Below are positions 43,229 through 51,294 of a DNA stretch of 64,000 nt, piece by piece. The notes below the pieces were generated by a model. That model did not search any database and was not told where the DNA came from. It saw only the letters and a list, made by a program, of their open reading frames with translations. The stretch is taken from the NCBI GenBank assembly GCA_041156125.1, contig JBEVTI010000006.1, forward strand, positions 62,001-126,000, written 5' to 3'. The translations under genes and the position numbers were made by a program. Positions within the stretch are counted from its first letter, which is position 1. Each line of letters starts with the position of its first letter. The stretch comes from Paraktedonobacter carboxidivorans (lineage in GTDB: Bacteria > Chloroflexota > Ktedonobacteria > Ktedonobacterales > Ktedonobacteraceae).

Positions 43229-43468
43229 ATGCACGAAAACCAGGGGACAACAAGCGAAGTTGCGCAGATCATGGCGCAAATTCAGGCAGAATACGAGTCA
43301 AGCCGGTGCGGGCTGTCAGGATTAGCATCAGGCACAGCGCGCCACGATTTTATCACAGCTCGCATGGAACGCATTGGTCAGTTACATAGTAATCTGCGCG
43401 AACTTGTGGGGGAACAAGATGCGACGGGATTACTAGTCGATGCACTGGAGAATTGTCCCGCTGATTAG
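43229..43468 (+). CDS. Small acidic helical protein, hypothetical
   Basis: The 79-residue product is soluble and probably helical (VAQIMAQIQAEYESSRCGLS, HDFITARMERIGQLHSNLRE). It has no membrane segment. GAAGAG stands close to ATG 43229. The composition is protein-like and has no competing frame of equal quality. No family was recognised. It lies alone between the propeller lipoprotein and the S53 genes. Confidence 0.5.
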   Translation: MHENQGTTSEVAQIMAQIQAEYESSRCGLSGLASGTARHDFITARMERIGQLHSNLRELVGEQDATGLLVDALENCPAD

Positions 43469-43645
43469 CTTCTACAGAGCTTGCGCGCGGATGATCATTT
43501 TGTGTACAGGCATGCTTGTACAGATTGAAGAGGATGGGCAGGTTGCCGCCCACGTGCAGCTTGTCATGAGGGTGGGCATGAACGAGTATAAGAATAACTG
43601 AAAGCCTTTGCGTGATTCGACCCTGGCTGGTTTAGTGGACAGGAG

Positions 43646-43686
43646 CGAGCCAGAAAGGCAGGTACTACCTGCGCTCTTCTGGCTCG
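43646..43686 (-). terminator. Nested hairpin terminator after the first S53 gene
   Basis: The outer arms 43646-43655 and 43677-43686 pair over 10 bases, with an inner pair of GCAGGT and ACCTGC inside. It lies directly beyond the stop codon at 43694 on the minus strand. Confidence 0.6.
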
Positions 43687-43693
43687 TTCGCGT

Positions 43694-45052
43694 TTAGTGT
43701 TTAGAGGCTGCGATCAGATCGGGTAATAATTTAGCGCCGATGGGCGCACCCCAACCGGTGACGGCGTCCCAACCTGTGCCGGCAGTGAAACCATGGACAG
43801 CAACATTGCCCTGGTTAAAAGAGTTATCGCCATGGGTGATATCGCGGAAATCGCTGGTAGCTTTGCTAGAGTTAGCAATAGTATAGAGGGCGGGATTAAT
43901 CAAGCCCAGTGGGTGGCCAGCCATCTGATCGGCCACAGCAATGATGCCAGCCCAGGTTGGCGTAGCAGCACTGGTACCGCCTACCTGTTGCCATTGGCCA
44001 TTGACAAGAATCGCCATTGAGCTCAGTGGATCGGCATTGGCGGCGACATCCGGGATACCGCGTCGCTGCTGGAGTTCCTGTTGCAGAGGGTGAGACAGGC
44101 CCTGCTGATAGTCAGGTTCGCCAAAGAACTTGCTGAAACCCCCACCACTGCCGCTCCAGGCAGTCTCATTGAGCGTATTAGCTGAAGTGAGCAGCAGCGT
44201 GCCACCAACCGCAGTAACCCAGGGCACGTCCGCGGGAAAATTTACAATTGGAGTGGGTGAGAACTCTGTCGAGGCAAGGTCGCTGTAGTCGGTCGCTCCA
44301 TGGTCACCAGAGCCGGTCAGAACCGTCCAGCCCTGCTGGGTAGAGATCTTTTTATAGAAGTCGGTATAGGTCTGGACCAGTTGATGACCAGCGGGATTGT
44401 CCAGGGTTGTTTCGGAGGCAACATAGCTTTGTGAGAAAATTTGCCCCAGATGGTGATCGACGGCGTATTGTTCCAACTGCAGAAATTGGGGTAGGCCAAC
44501 AATGCCTTCGGTCTCGTCCACCGGGCTGGTGAGCACAACAATATTAGCGCCTGGGGCCATGGCGTGAATAATCTCTACATCCAGGGTTGTCTCGACTGCC
44601 CAACTGCTCATATCGCTATTCGTGGGATTAAAGGGAATGCTACCAATAGGTGAGAGAATCTGAAGGTTAAGTGGTGGCAGGCCAAATTGTGTGTTAAAGC
44701 CAGCGACATCCTCTCGCAGAGTCGGGCTACCGAATGAAACGATATCGACTACAGTCTGTCCCTTGCCTGTCATGCCCTGTTCAATTAAAGCTTCCATACC
44801 GTAAGCCACGCGCATAGAATGGGGGGTCTGGCAGGTTGGAATGTGGCGCAAAGCTGCTGGACAGGTATCCTCCAGCGCTTTGTTGAGCGCGTTGCTGGTG
44901 GGAGAATAGTGTGTAGATACAGGCAATTGTGGGGAGATGAGTTTAGCATTCTGGTTTCCCAGGCCAGCGCAAGCTGTAAGCAGTACGATAAGAGGTACAA
45001 AAAATAGAGAGACAAACTTCTTAGCGCACCAAAAATGGCAATATGGATACAT
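43694..45052 (-). CDS. S53-family (sedolisin) serine-carboxyl peptidase lipoprotein
   Basis: The 452-residue product has a lipobox LTAC (Cys28) and a catalytic domain with Glu154 and Asp158 (WAVETTLDVE), Asp250 in GSGDHGA, and Ser361 in GGTSAATPTWAG. The C-terminal calcium-type region DFRDITHGDN, then GWDAVTGWG, is intact. S53 enzymes normally carry a prodomain of about 170 residues; here only about 60 residues separate the lipid anchor from the core. ATG 45052 is favoured over GTG 45061 because GGTGG is well placed. The protein should sit on the outside of the membrane and act at acid pH. It is paralogous to the next gene. Confidence 0.9.
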   Translation of the reverse strand: MYPYCHFWCAKKFVSLFFVPLIVLLTACAGLGNQNAKLISPQLPVSTHYSPTSNALNKALEDTCPAALRHIPTCQTPHSMRVAYGMEALIEQGMTGKGQTVVDIVSFGSPTLREDVAGFNTQFGLPPLNLQILSPIGSIPFNPTNSDMSSWAVETTLDVEIIHAMAPGANIVVLTSPVDETEGIVGLPQFLQLEQYAVDHHLGQIFSQSYVASETTLDNPAGHQLVQTYTDFYKKISTQQGWTVLTGSGDHGATDYSDLASTEFSPTPIVNFPADVPWVTAVGGTLLLTSANTLNETAWSGSGGGFSKFFGEPDYQQGLSHPLQQELQQRRGIPDVAANADPLSSMAILVNGQWQQVGGTSAATPTWAGIIAVADQMAGHPLGLINPALYTIANSSKATSDFRDITHGDNSFNQGNVAVHGFTAGTGWDAVTGWGAPIGAKLLPDLIAASKH

Positions 45053-45096
45053 ATTTTCCACCCTTTCTTCTTCTACTACTTATCACAATGGCATGC

Positions 45097-45344
45097 ATGA
45101 GTGATCCCTGCTTTGTGTGAAAAAGGAAAGACACGTTTGTCCTTTGCGTATGCCGCAGGCAAAGCCCTTTTCCCAATATGGGTGATCTCTGCTTTTTTCT
45201 AAGCAGCACGACGTGTTGTACTCCTCACTCCTTTTGTTTTGAAGAGGTTTGGCGGACGCTGCGCGCTCGCCAAACCTCTTCAAAACAAAAGGGGTGGGGA
45301 GGCAAAAACGTTTTGCTCTGCTTTTGCAAAATCAGGGATCGCTC
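45097..45344. repeat. Dispersed palindromic element (copy 4) with 25-base hairpin core
   Basis: The core arms 45230-45254 and 45268-45292 are perfectly complementary over 25 bases (arm start CCTTTTGTTTTGAAGAGG). The outer arms, 45097-45229 and 45293-45344, are degenerate inverted versions of each other: ATGAGTGATCCCTG on the left against AATCAGGGATCGCTC on the right. The left arm in reverse (CAAAACAAAAGG, then GTCGTGCTGCTTAGAAAAAA) matches the right arm of copies 2 and 3. The element ends one base before the stop codon of the next S53 gene. It has no gene. Confidence 0.75.
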
Positions 45345-45345
45345 T

Positions 45346-46710
45346 TTAGCTACTACTATTGGCAATCAAATCGGGCAATAGATTAACCGCATTGGGCGTG
45401 CCCAGGCCAGTCACAGGGTCCCAGCCGCTGATAGCACTAAAGCCGACGACACTTCCAATGCTATTATTGCCGGAAGTAATATCGTGGAAATCTTGCAGGT
45501 AGCGCGCTGATACCCCTATATGGTAGAGGGCAGGATTGATAAAGCCCAGTGGTTTACCGGCCATCTGATCGGCAATCGCGATCAGAGCTGCCCACATAGG
45601 AGCCGCGGCACTTGTGCCACCAGCGGTGCTCCAGGCGCCATTTTCATACATCGCCAGGCCGGTGCCGGGGTCAGCATTGGCGGAGACATCAGGCAGGCCG
45701 CGGCGATTCTGCATCACATTTGTTACACTGACTGGTAGCTGTTGCTGATAAGAGGGCGTAGAGTAGAGGGCACTAAAGCCTCCGCCACTACTACCGTTAT
45801 TACTATTCCATGCTGTTTCATTAAAAGAATTTCCAGTGTGCAGGAGCGAGGTGCCACCCACGCTTGTCACCCAGGGACTATCGTTCGGGAAACTGCTGGT
45901 AGGGGTTGTCGCAAGGTGTTTACCGCCCAGGTCTGTAAAGTCGGTAGCACCGTTATCACCGGAAGAGGCCAGTAAGGTCAGACCAGCTTGTGTCGTGGCT
46001 TTCTGGAGCAAGGCATCCCAGAGCTTGATCTCTGTTTGACTTGCTGCATCCTTCAAAGTCGCTTCGGACGCGCCCCAGCTATTGGAAACAATGTTACCAA
46101 CTTTGTTATCGATGATGTACTGCAACAGTTTACGAAACTCTGGCAGACCAACGGTGCCTTCGGTCTCGGCTACGGGGCTGACCAGAACCACAATATTCGC
46201 GCCTGGAGCCAGCGCGTGGATAATCTGCACATCCAGCGTAGTCTCGCCTGCCCAACTAGCCTGTTCGGCAGCCGAGCCGGTCAATGGTTCGTTAAGCGGA
46301 TTGATTTGCTTGACAGTGATAGCTGGCAGATTAAATTGTCGATCGTAGGTATCCATGTCTGCTTGCAAGGTAGGGCTACCGTATGAGACGATATCGACCA
46401 CAGTCTGTCCCTGGCCAGTATCGCCTTTATTGATCAGAGGAGTGATACCATAGGCAGCGCGCATGCTGCCCGGAGTCTGGCAGTCAGTCACAAAAGAGAT
46501 GCTGGTCGGGCAGGCATCGCCCGCGGCGGTATAAGTAGGATAAGCTACCGGCGCCAGCATGGTTGGTGTTGGCGTTGGTGGAGCCTTCCTGGTAGGTAGG
46601 GGAGATGGCGTTCCCGCGCTGTCGCCGGTTCCGTTAGCTGTTGAAGAGCAAGCGGTAAACAGCATGCAGAGCAAAAGGAGCACTATCAAACGGCGTAAAA
46701 GTGTGTGCAT
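45346..46710 (-). CDS. S53-family (sedolisin) serine-carboxyl peptidase lipoprotein (paralogue)
   Basis: The 454-residue product has a lipobox FTAC (Cys21), a Pro/Thr-rich spacer (PSPLPTRKAPPTPTPTM), and the catalytic Glu156 and Asp160 in WAGETTLDV, SSGDNGATD at 249-257 and Ser367 in GGTSAAAPMWAA. DFHDITSGNN and GWDPVTGLG form the calcium region. As in the neighbour, no S53 prodomain is present. It is clearly a duplicate of the gene at 43694 and is separated from it only by a palindromic repeat element. AAGGAG lies about 16 bases before ATG 46710. The two enzymes probably digest extracellular protein. Confidence 0.9.
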   Translation of the reverse strand: MHTLLRRLIVLLLLCMLFTACSSTANGTGDSAGTPSPLPTRKAPPTPTPTMLAPVAYPTYTAAGDACPTSISFVTDCQTPGSMRAAYGITPLINKGDTGQGQTVVDIVSYGSPTLQADMDTYDRQFNLPAITVKQINPLNEPLTGSAAEQASWAGETTLDVQIIHALAPGANIVVLVSPVAETEGTVGLPEFRKLLQYIIDNKVGNIVSNSWGASEATLKDAASQTEIKLWDALLQKATTQAGLTLLASSGDNGATDFTDLGGKHLATTPTSSFPNDSPWVTSVGGTSLLHTGNSFNETAWNSNNGSSGGGFSALYSTPSYQQQLPVSVTNVMQNRRGLPDVSANADPGTGLAMYENGAWSTAGGTSAAAPMWAALIAIADQMAGKPLGFINPALYHIGVSARYLQDFHDITSGNNSIGSVVGFSAISGWDPVTGLGTPNAVNLLPDLIANSSS

Positions 46711-46936
46711 GAGTCTTTTTTGATCTCCTTATCCTTATCTATCTGGCGTAATTGAGATGGATGTCAAATTCGTGAAATGTATGATGTATTATAGCGCCAC
46801 AGACCAGATAATTATCTCATTTCATGAGTATAACGCCTAAAATCACCCGAGCTACTAATGGAGCATCCTCTGGGCTGGCCTCTTCTCCCATTATAAGGGA
46901 TGATTGTTCGCGCGCAAAGCGCGCTCTTTTAGAAGT

Positions 46937-47407
46937 CAGGGCAGTTTCAAAGTCGCCTTATCGCTTGCAAGATCCCTTCCCCATAGGGGTGCTATGAGTT
47001 ATCCCTGATTTTAAAAAATCAGGACAAACACTTTGCTTGTTTTGCAGGTCGCCTGCAGCGACCTGCAAAACAAGCAAAAAAGGTTTTATGGAGGCACAGC
47101 CCCCAGGCCCCCGTTCAGAGGACTGGCCGCCCTCTACACTCCTGCCGTTTTGCGAGCACAACAAGATCCAGAAAAATTGGATACCGTTGGCGAACGCTTC
47201 TTCTGGACTCCTCGGCGCCTCTGGCGCCTCGCACCTGTTCTTGTGTGGCTGGTGAGCGGCCTGGCCGCTTACCAGCCACACAAGAACAGGCATCCATGAG
47301 CCGCTGCGCGGCTCATAAAAGGAGTTCGCCAACTGTATCAAATTGGGGATGACTCATAAATTTCCTTCAGGCGGGCAGGTGGGGCAAAAGACTTGTGAAT
47401 AGCTCTG
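46937..47407. repeat. Dispersed palindromic element (copy 5), full-length with a different core
   Basis: The left outer end CAGGGCAGTTTCAAAGTC (46937-46954) and the right outer end, which reads CAGAGCTATTCACAAGTC in reverse (47390-47407), are imperfect inverted repeats. The next inner blocks ATGAGTTATCCCTGATTTT and AAATTGGGGATGACTCAT are also inverted. The core holds two more long hairpins, near 47035-47080 and 47229-47290, and is unlike that of copies 2-4. Short open frames inside are stem artefacts; no transposase was recognised. The other gap bases at 46711-46936 and 47408-47438 hold nothing else. Confidence 0.7.
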
Positions 47408-47438
47408 TTTTAGAAGTTAAGATAAAGGAAGACATGCG

Positions 47439-47450
47439 GTACCTTCTTCC
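47439..47450. promoter_or_regulatory. Shared GTACCTTCTTCC box upstream of CHAP gene 1
   Basis: The 12-base string GTACCTTCTTCC occurs 118 bases before the start of CHAP gene 1, and again before genes 2 and 3. Flanking GGAAGACATGC makes the site partly self-complementary (GGAAGA against TCTTCC). Confidence 0.4.
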
Positions 47451-47556
47451 TAAGCCGCACAAACATTGTTGACTGAACTCTTGTCAAGCATGTACCCTCT
47501 TAATAGAGATAATTCTGCATTTATAACTTCTATTCTATAAGGAGTAGGGACAGCGT

Positions 47557-48603
47557 ATGCCGCCCATGCAAGATAGTCCACGTAGTGTGTTTAGTCCGAA
47601 GTCTCAAGCTGGCTTGTGGCGCTTTGCGCCGCCTCCAGTCCCCTCATATTCTGAAGAATTGCCAACTACTCCATTGCCTGCCACCATTATTCAGATTGAT
47701 CAGAAGGATACCGTGCTTTTGCCGACGCCGCCTGTGCTCGCGCCTCAGGCCAGCCAGCCCGGGGCCGTACGGCAGCTGAGCAGCGCGCGTATCACGCGCC
47801 AATTGAGCTATCCTGGAGTCAACAGGCAATTAAGTAGTGCGCGCATCACAAAGCAGCTCAGCCAGTCAGGCGTTTCCCTTGCTGGCACGGAAGGGGCAGC
47901 TGCGCGCGGTCAAGTCATCATCAAAGGTGACATGAAGAAGCGCGAGATAATCCCTTCCGCGCCGCATGTACATAGGAAACGGCGTTTAATGGTAACGATG
48001 AGTGGCGTGCTGATTCTTATGTTGATAACGGTGCTCGCCCTTTTGACGGCTTCTCCTTTAGGACATGATGTTGGCTTGAATCTGGGGCATCTGACCATAG
48101 GCAATACCGGTCAGATAGCATCAAGTAACGGCAATGTCCTGAGTCTGGTGGCTCAGGCCACAGCGACTGCCATGTCGCATCAGCAGAGTGATGGGTATGA
48201 CCCTTTCTCTAATGGCAGGGTCACGATCAGTGATGGGAGCGGCTCGCTTAACTGGCCGGTTGGGCAATGTACCTATTGGGCCAATTATCGCTATCATGAG
48301 CTGAGCCATTATTGGGTTTCCTGGACAGGCAACGCAGCTCAGTGGGTAGAGGGGGCACGTGCAGCGGGCTGGAGTGTATCGCAGGCGCCTCACGTACCCT
48401 CGATTCTTGTGCTCATGCCGTATACGCAGGGAGCCTGGGGATACGGGCATGTGGCTATAGTTGAGAGTATTAACGACTCAGTGAGTCCAGTGAGGGTTCA
48501 CACAAGTAATATGAATTGGTGGATGAATGGAGGAGGGTGGAATACGGAATCAAGCGCGGACTTCATTGTTGGGGCGGGAGTATATTTTGTCTGGCACAGA
48601 TAA
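47557..48603 (+). CDS. Membrane-anchored CHAP amidase 1
   Basis: The 348-residue product has a long cytosolic tail (about 1-140) with two 18-residue repeats (RQLSSARITRQLSYPGVN and RQLSSARITKQLSQSGVS, 72-107), one membrane segment at about 144-163, a stalk with QATATAMSHQQSDG, and a CHAP domain with nucleophile Cys238 in GQCTYWAN and His298 in GYGHVAIVE. CHAP domains cut amide bonds in peptidoglycan. ATG 47557 is used. It is the first of four tandem paralogues and has its own terminator (48613-48647). Confidence 0.9.
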   Translation: MPPMQDSPRSVFSPKSQAGLWRFAPPPVPSYSEELPTTPLPATIIQIDQKDTVLLPTPPVLAPQASQPGAVRQLSSARITRQLSYPGVNRQLSSARITKQLSQSGVSLAGTEGAAARGQVIIKGDMKKREIIPSAPHVHRKRRLMVTMSGVLILMLITVLALLTASPLGHDVGLNLGHLTIGNTGQIASSNGNVLSLVAQATATAMSHQQSDGYDPFSNGRVTISDGSGSLNWPVGQCTYWANYRYHELSHYWVSWTGNAAQWVEGARAAGWSVSQAPHVPSILVLMPYTQGAWGYGHVAIVESINDSVSPVRVHTSNMNWWMNGGGWNTESSADFIVGAGVYFVWHR

Positions 48604-48612
48604 ACTGGTAAT

Positions 48613-48647
48613 AAGCGGCAACCCTCGCGCGGGGTTGCCGCTTTTTT
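48613..48647 (+). terminator. Intrinsic terminator after CHAP gene 1
   Basis: Arms 48613-48624 and 48632-48643 pair over 12 GC-rich bases and are followed by a run of T at 48642-48647. It starts 10 bases after the stop codon. Confidence 0.9.
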
Positions 48648-48703
48648 AGCGCGCTTAGTCATGAGGAATGTGGGCCTGTGGTTAAGGTCCGTAGAAAAGA
48701 AGA

Positions 48704-48715
48704 GTACCTTCTTCC
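48704..48715. promoter_or_regulatory. Shared GTACCTTCTTCC box upstream of CHAP gene 2
   Basis: The same 12-base string as before gene 1 lies 127 bases upstream of ATG 48831. It is preceded by GAAAAGAAGA, again giving a partly self-complementary site (GAAGA against TCTTC). Confidence 0.4.
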
Positions 48716-48830
48716 CAGCTTTGCGGTGCAGCGGTTGCTTCTCTATTCATCTGGCAGGTATTCTCAGTAAGAGATAAAGATACATTGGTTTACATGTATC
48801 GTTTAAATTGTAAAAGAATGGGGAACACGT

Positions 48831-49799
48831 ATGCCGTTTCAAGATGATCGCGCGGATAGTAAAGCAGGTCTGGTACCTATGCCGGGATTGAACCAGTCGG
48901 AGCCTTTGTCCAGGCCATTGCCAATGGGAGAGGATGCGACTCGAACATTGCGGACGCTATCTCCAGCGAGGGGCCAGGAGTCATCGACCGGCCAATTCCC
49001 CTCTTTTGTTCCGTCCACGACTGACCATTTGTCAAGCATCAATCTAACGCGGGTGCTGACGACCACATTGCCGCGCGTCACGGATAGCACGACCTCGCAG
49101 CGCATACCTGTGGTGATCAAAAGCGCGCAGAAAAAGCGCATGACGCGTCATTTGACCACCAGTGCGCATAAGAGGCGCAGGCTGGTAGTCTCGTTACTGG
49201 GCGTATTGATGCTGACGCTGGTTACATGCCTGGCGCTATATACAGTCGCGCCGTTGAGCCATGATAACGGTCTGAGTTGGAATCCACTGGCACATTTGCC
49301 GGGGAGTAGTGTATATAATAACCAGAATAGTGGACAACCGAAACTGATTGTGCAAGCGACCGCGACGGCTGTCTATCATCAGCAAACGGACGGCTATGGC
49401 GGTGGCACTGGAAATCAGCAGGTTGGCAATGGCATCGGTTCGCTTAACTGGCCAGTGGGCCAATGCACCTACTGGGCCAATTATGAGTATCATCGCCTGA
49501 CTGGCCGCTGGGTCTCCTGGAATGGCAATGCCAATCAATGGGTGGCGGGTGCCCGTGCAGCGGGCTGGAATGTATCGACCTCTCCGCATGTCCCTTCGAT
49601 CATTGTCTTGATGGGCGTCCAGGGAGCAAATTCTTATTATGGGCATGTTGCTGTAGTAGAAAGTCTTGTTGCTGGTGCGAGTCCGGTCACCGTTCATGCC
49701 AGTAACATGAACTGGTATGCCGTTGGCGGTGGTTGGGATATTGAATCCTTCTGGAATTTCACTGTTGGTGGGGGCGTCTATTTTGTCTGGCACAAATAA
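48831..49799 (+). CDS. Membrane-anchored CHAP amidase 2
   Basis: The 322-residue product has a Ser/Thr-rich cytosolic-type tail, one membrane segment at about 118-137 (LVVSLLGVLMLTLVTCLALY), the stalk motif QATATAVYHQQTDG, and a CHAP domain with Cys212 in GQCTYWAN and His272 in GHVAVVES. The start is ATG 48831, in MPFQDDRADS, which aligns with the start of the next paralogue. The catalytic domain is close to that of genes 1 and 3, while the tail is unrelated in detail. No terminator was seen before gene 3. Confidence 0.9.
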   Translation: MPFQDDRADSKAGLVPMPGLNQSEPLSRPLPMGEDATRTLRTLSPARGQESSTGQFPSFVPSTTDHLSSINLTRVLTTTLPRVTDSTTSQRIPVVIKSAQKKRMTRHLTTSAHKRRRLVVSLLGVLMLTLVTCLALYTVAPLSHDNGLSWNPLAHLPGSSVYNNQNSGQPKLIVQATATAVYHQQTDGYGGGTGNQQVGNGIGSLNWPVGQCTYWANYEYHRLTGRWVSWNGNANQWVAGARAAGWNVSTSPHVPSIIVLMGVQGANSYYGHVAVVESLVAGASPVTVHASNMNWYAVGGGWDIESFWNFTVGGGVYFVWHK

Positions 49800-49866
49800 A
49801 GACAAACCCAGGCCGTCCAGGTCGTCCACAGGAGCGCGCCTGGCGGCAATAGCATGAGTTGGAGAA

Positions 49867-49878
49867 GTACCTTCTTCC
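49867..49878. promoter_or_regulatory. Shared GTACCTTCTTCC box upstream of CHAP gene 3
   Basis: This third exact copy lies 252 bases before ATG 50119, preceded by GGAGAA. Its larger distance and absence from gene 4 leave function uncertain. Confidence 0.35.
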
Positions 49879-50118
49879 CAAAAGGTCGAAGTACTGCTTG
49901 ATTTTCCGTTTGAGAGGCATATACTGCATTGTAACAAACGCCAGTGGAGTGGTAGATATATCCCGTCACGGATGGGTATGGGCATGAGTGGCTTTGATGT
50001 GCAAGGGCAGGCTCGGTTCTTACCCCAAATTGAGGAACGCCTGCTTCCTTCCCCTCTTTACTGAAGAGGGACATCCGCAGGCAGAACCGGGTGATGGGTG
50101 GTGGAATGGGGAACGTGT

Positions 50119-51078
50119 ATGCCATCTCAAGATGATCGTGTGGGTAGTGGGTCTGGTCCGCAGGGGCCGGTATCAGAGTTAAAACAGCATTCACCAGTAT
50201 CCGGGCCATTGTTTTATAAGAGCAACGTGGTCCGCACATTACTAGAGCCAGCAACGGAGCGGGGCCTGACGCCAGTATCTGGGCCTCTTTCCGCACCGGA
50301 AGCAGTGAGGAGTGGTTCGCTTGCCAACATAGGGCCTATAAGCAGGCCACAAGCTTCTCTTGCGGAGATCGCGGAGAGTCCTACAAAGCGTGTGCCAGTG
50401 GTGATCAAAGCCTCGCTGAAAAGACCAGATCCTGCTCCTCCGCCTCTTCCTCCTGATTTACATAAAAAGCGGCGCTTGCAGATTAAGCTGTTAGGGGTTG
50501 GGCTACTCGTAGCGATTATACTGCTGGCGCTGTTTACTGCTACACCGCTGGGTCATGAGATAGACCTTGGCAATTTTTCGGGCCGGTCAGATGGTAGCGT
50601 GCTGACTGGCCAGAATCCTGGTTCAAGCAATCCCATCGCTCAGGCTACCGCGACCGCCATATATCATCGAAAAACAGATGGTTATGATCCCTCTTTTTAT
50701 GGCTCGCAACTGGTTGGCAATGGTAGCAATTCGCTTGTCTGGCCACTTGGCCAATGCACCTACTGGTCCAATTATGAGTATCACCATCTGACTGGCTATT
50801 GGGTCTCCTGGAATGGCAACGCCGATCAATGGGTGACGGGCGCGCGCCAGGCAGGCTGGAACGTCTCTCAGGCTCCGCACGTACCCGCGATCATGGTCAT
50901 GATGCCCGATGTCCAGGGATCGAGCGGCTATGGGCACGTGGCTGTAGTCGAGAGTGTAACCGGGAATACAGTACATACCAGCAATATGAACTGGTGGGCC
51001 AATGGGGGTGGCTGGAACAGGGTCTCTAGCGTCGATTTCACTGTAGGGCGCGGCATCTATTTCGTCTGGCATAAGTAA
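50119..51078 (+). CDS. Membrane-anchored CHAP amidase 3
   Basis: The 319-residue product starts MPSQDDRVGS, matching the start of gene 2; GGGGAA precedes it, and the seven-codon longer frame is discarded. The Pro/Ser-rich tail contains two PVSGPL units near 26-57. A membrane segment lies at about 121-140, the stalk motif is QATATAIYHRKTDG, and the CHAP domain has Cys213 in GQCTYWSN and His273 in GYGHVAVVES. It is a peptidoglycan amidase or endopeptidase candidate on the outer face of the membrane. The stop codon lies inside the hairpin of the following terminator. Confidence 0.9.
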   Translation: MPSQDDRVGSGSGPQGPVSELKQHSPVSGPLFYKSNVVRTLLEPATERGLTPVSGPLSAPEAVRSGSLANIGPISRPQASLAEIAESPTKRVPVVIKASLKRPDPAPPPLPPDLHKKRRLQIKLLGVGLLVAIILLALFTATPLGHEIDLGNFSGRSDGSVLTGQNPGSSNPIAQATATAIYHRKTDGYDPSFYGSQLVGNGSNSLVWPLGQCTYWSNYEYHHLTGYWVSWNGNADQWVTGARQAGWNVSQAPHVPAIMVMMPDVQGSSGYGHVAVVESVTGNTVHTSNMNWWANGGGWNRVSSVDFTVGRGIYFVWHK

Positions 51079-51137
51079 AAAAGGCAACAGGCGGCGTGAA
51101 CTCATGCTTAAGAGTCGTGCCGCCTGTTGCCTTTTTT
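51077..51137 (+). terminator. Intrinsic terminator after CHAP gene 3
   Basis: The perfect 19-base arms 51077-51095 and 51119-51137 enclose a 23-base loop and end in six T. The left arm starts within the stop codon of gene 3. Confidence 0.9.
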
Positions 51138-51294
51138 CATGCACTTAGAAACGGTACCATAGTCCTGGTTCGCGGGTATGTGGGTTGACTGAGTAAGGTC
51201 TAACCATGTACATTCAGTCCCAGTATGAATAGCAATACAGTATTTCGGAAAATTTATTTGGGATTGCCAGACCCTAGCGGATGGGGGAATATGT

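Noticed and set aside
47033..47341. Open frames within repeat copy 5
   Set aside because: They run through hairpin arms on both strands, as expected for palindromic DNA, and have no transposase motif.
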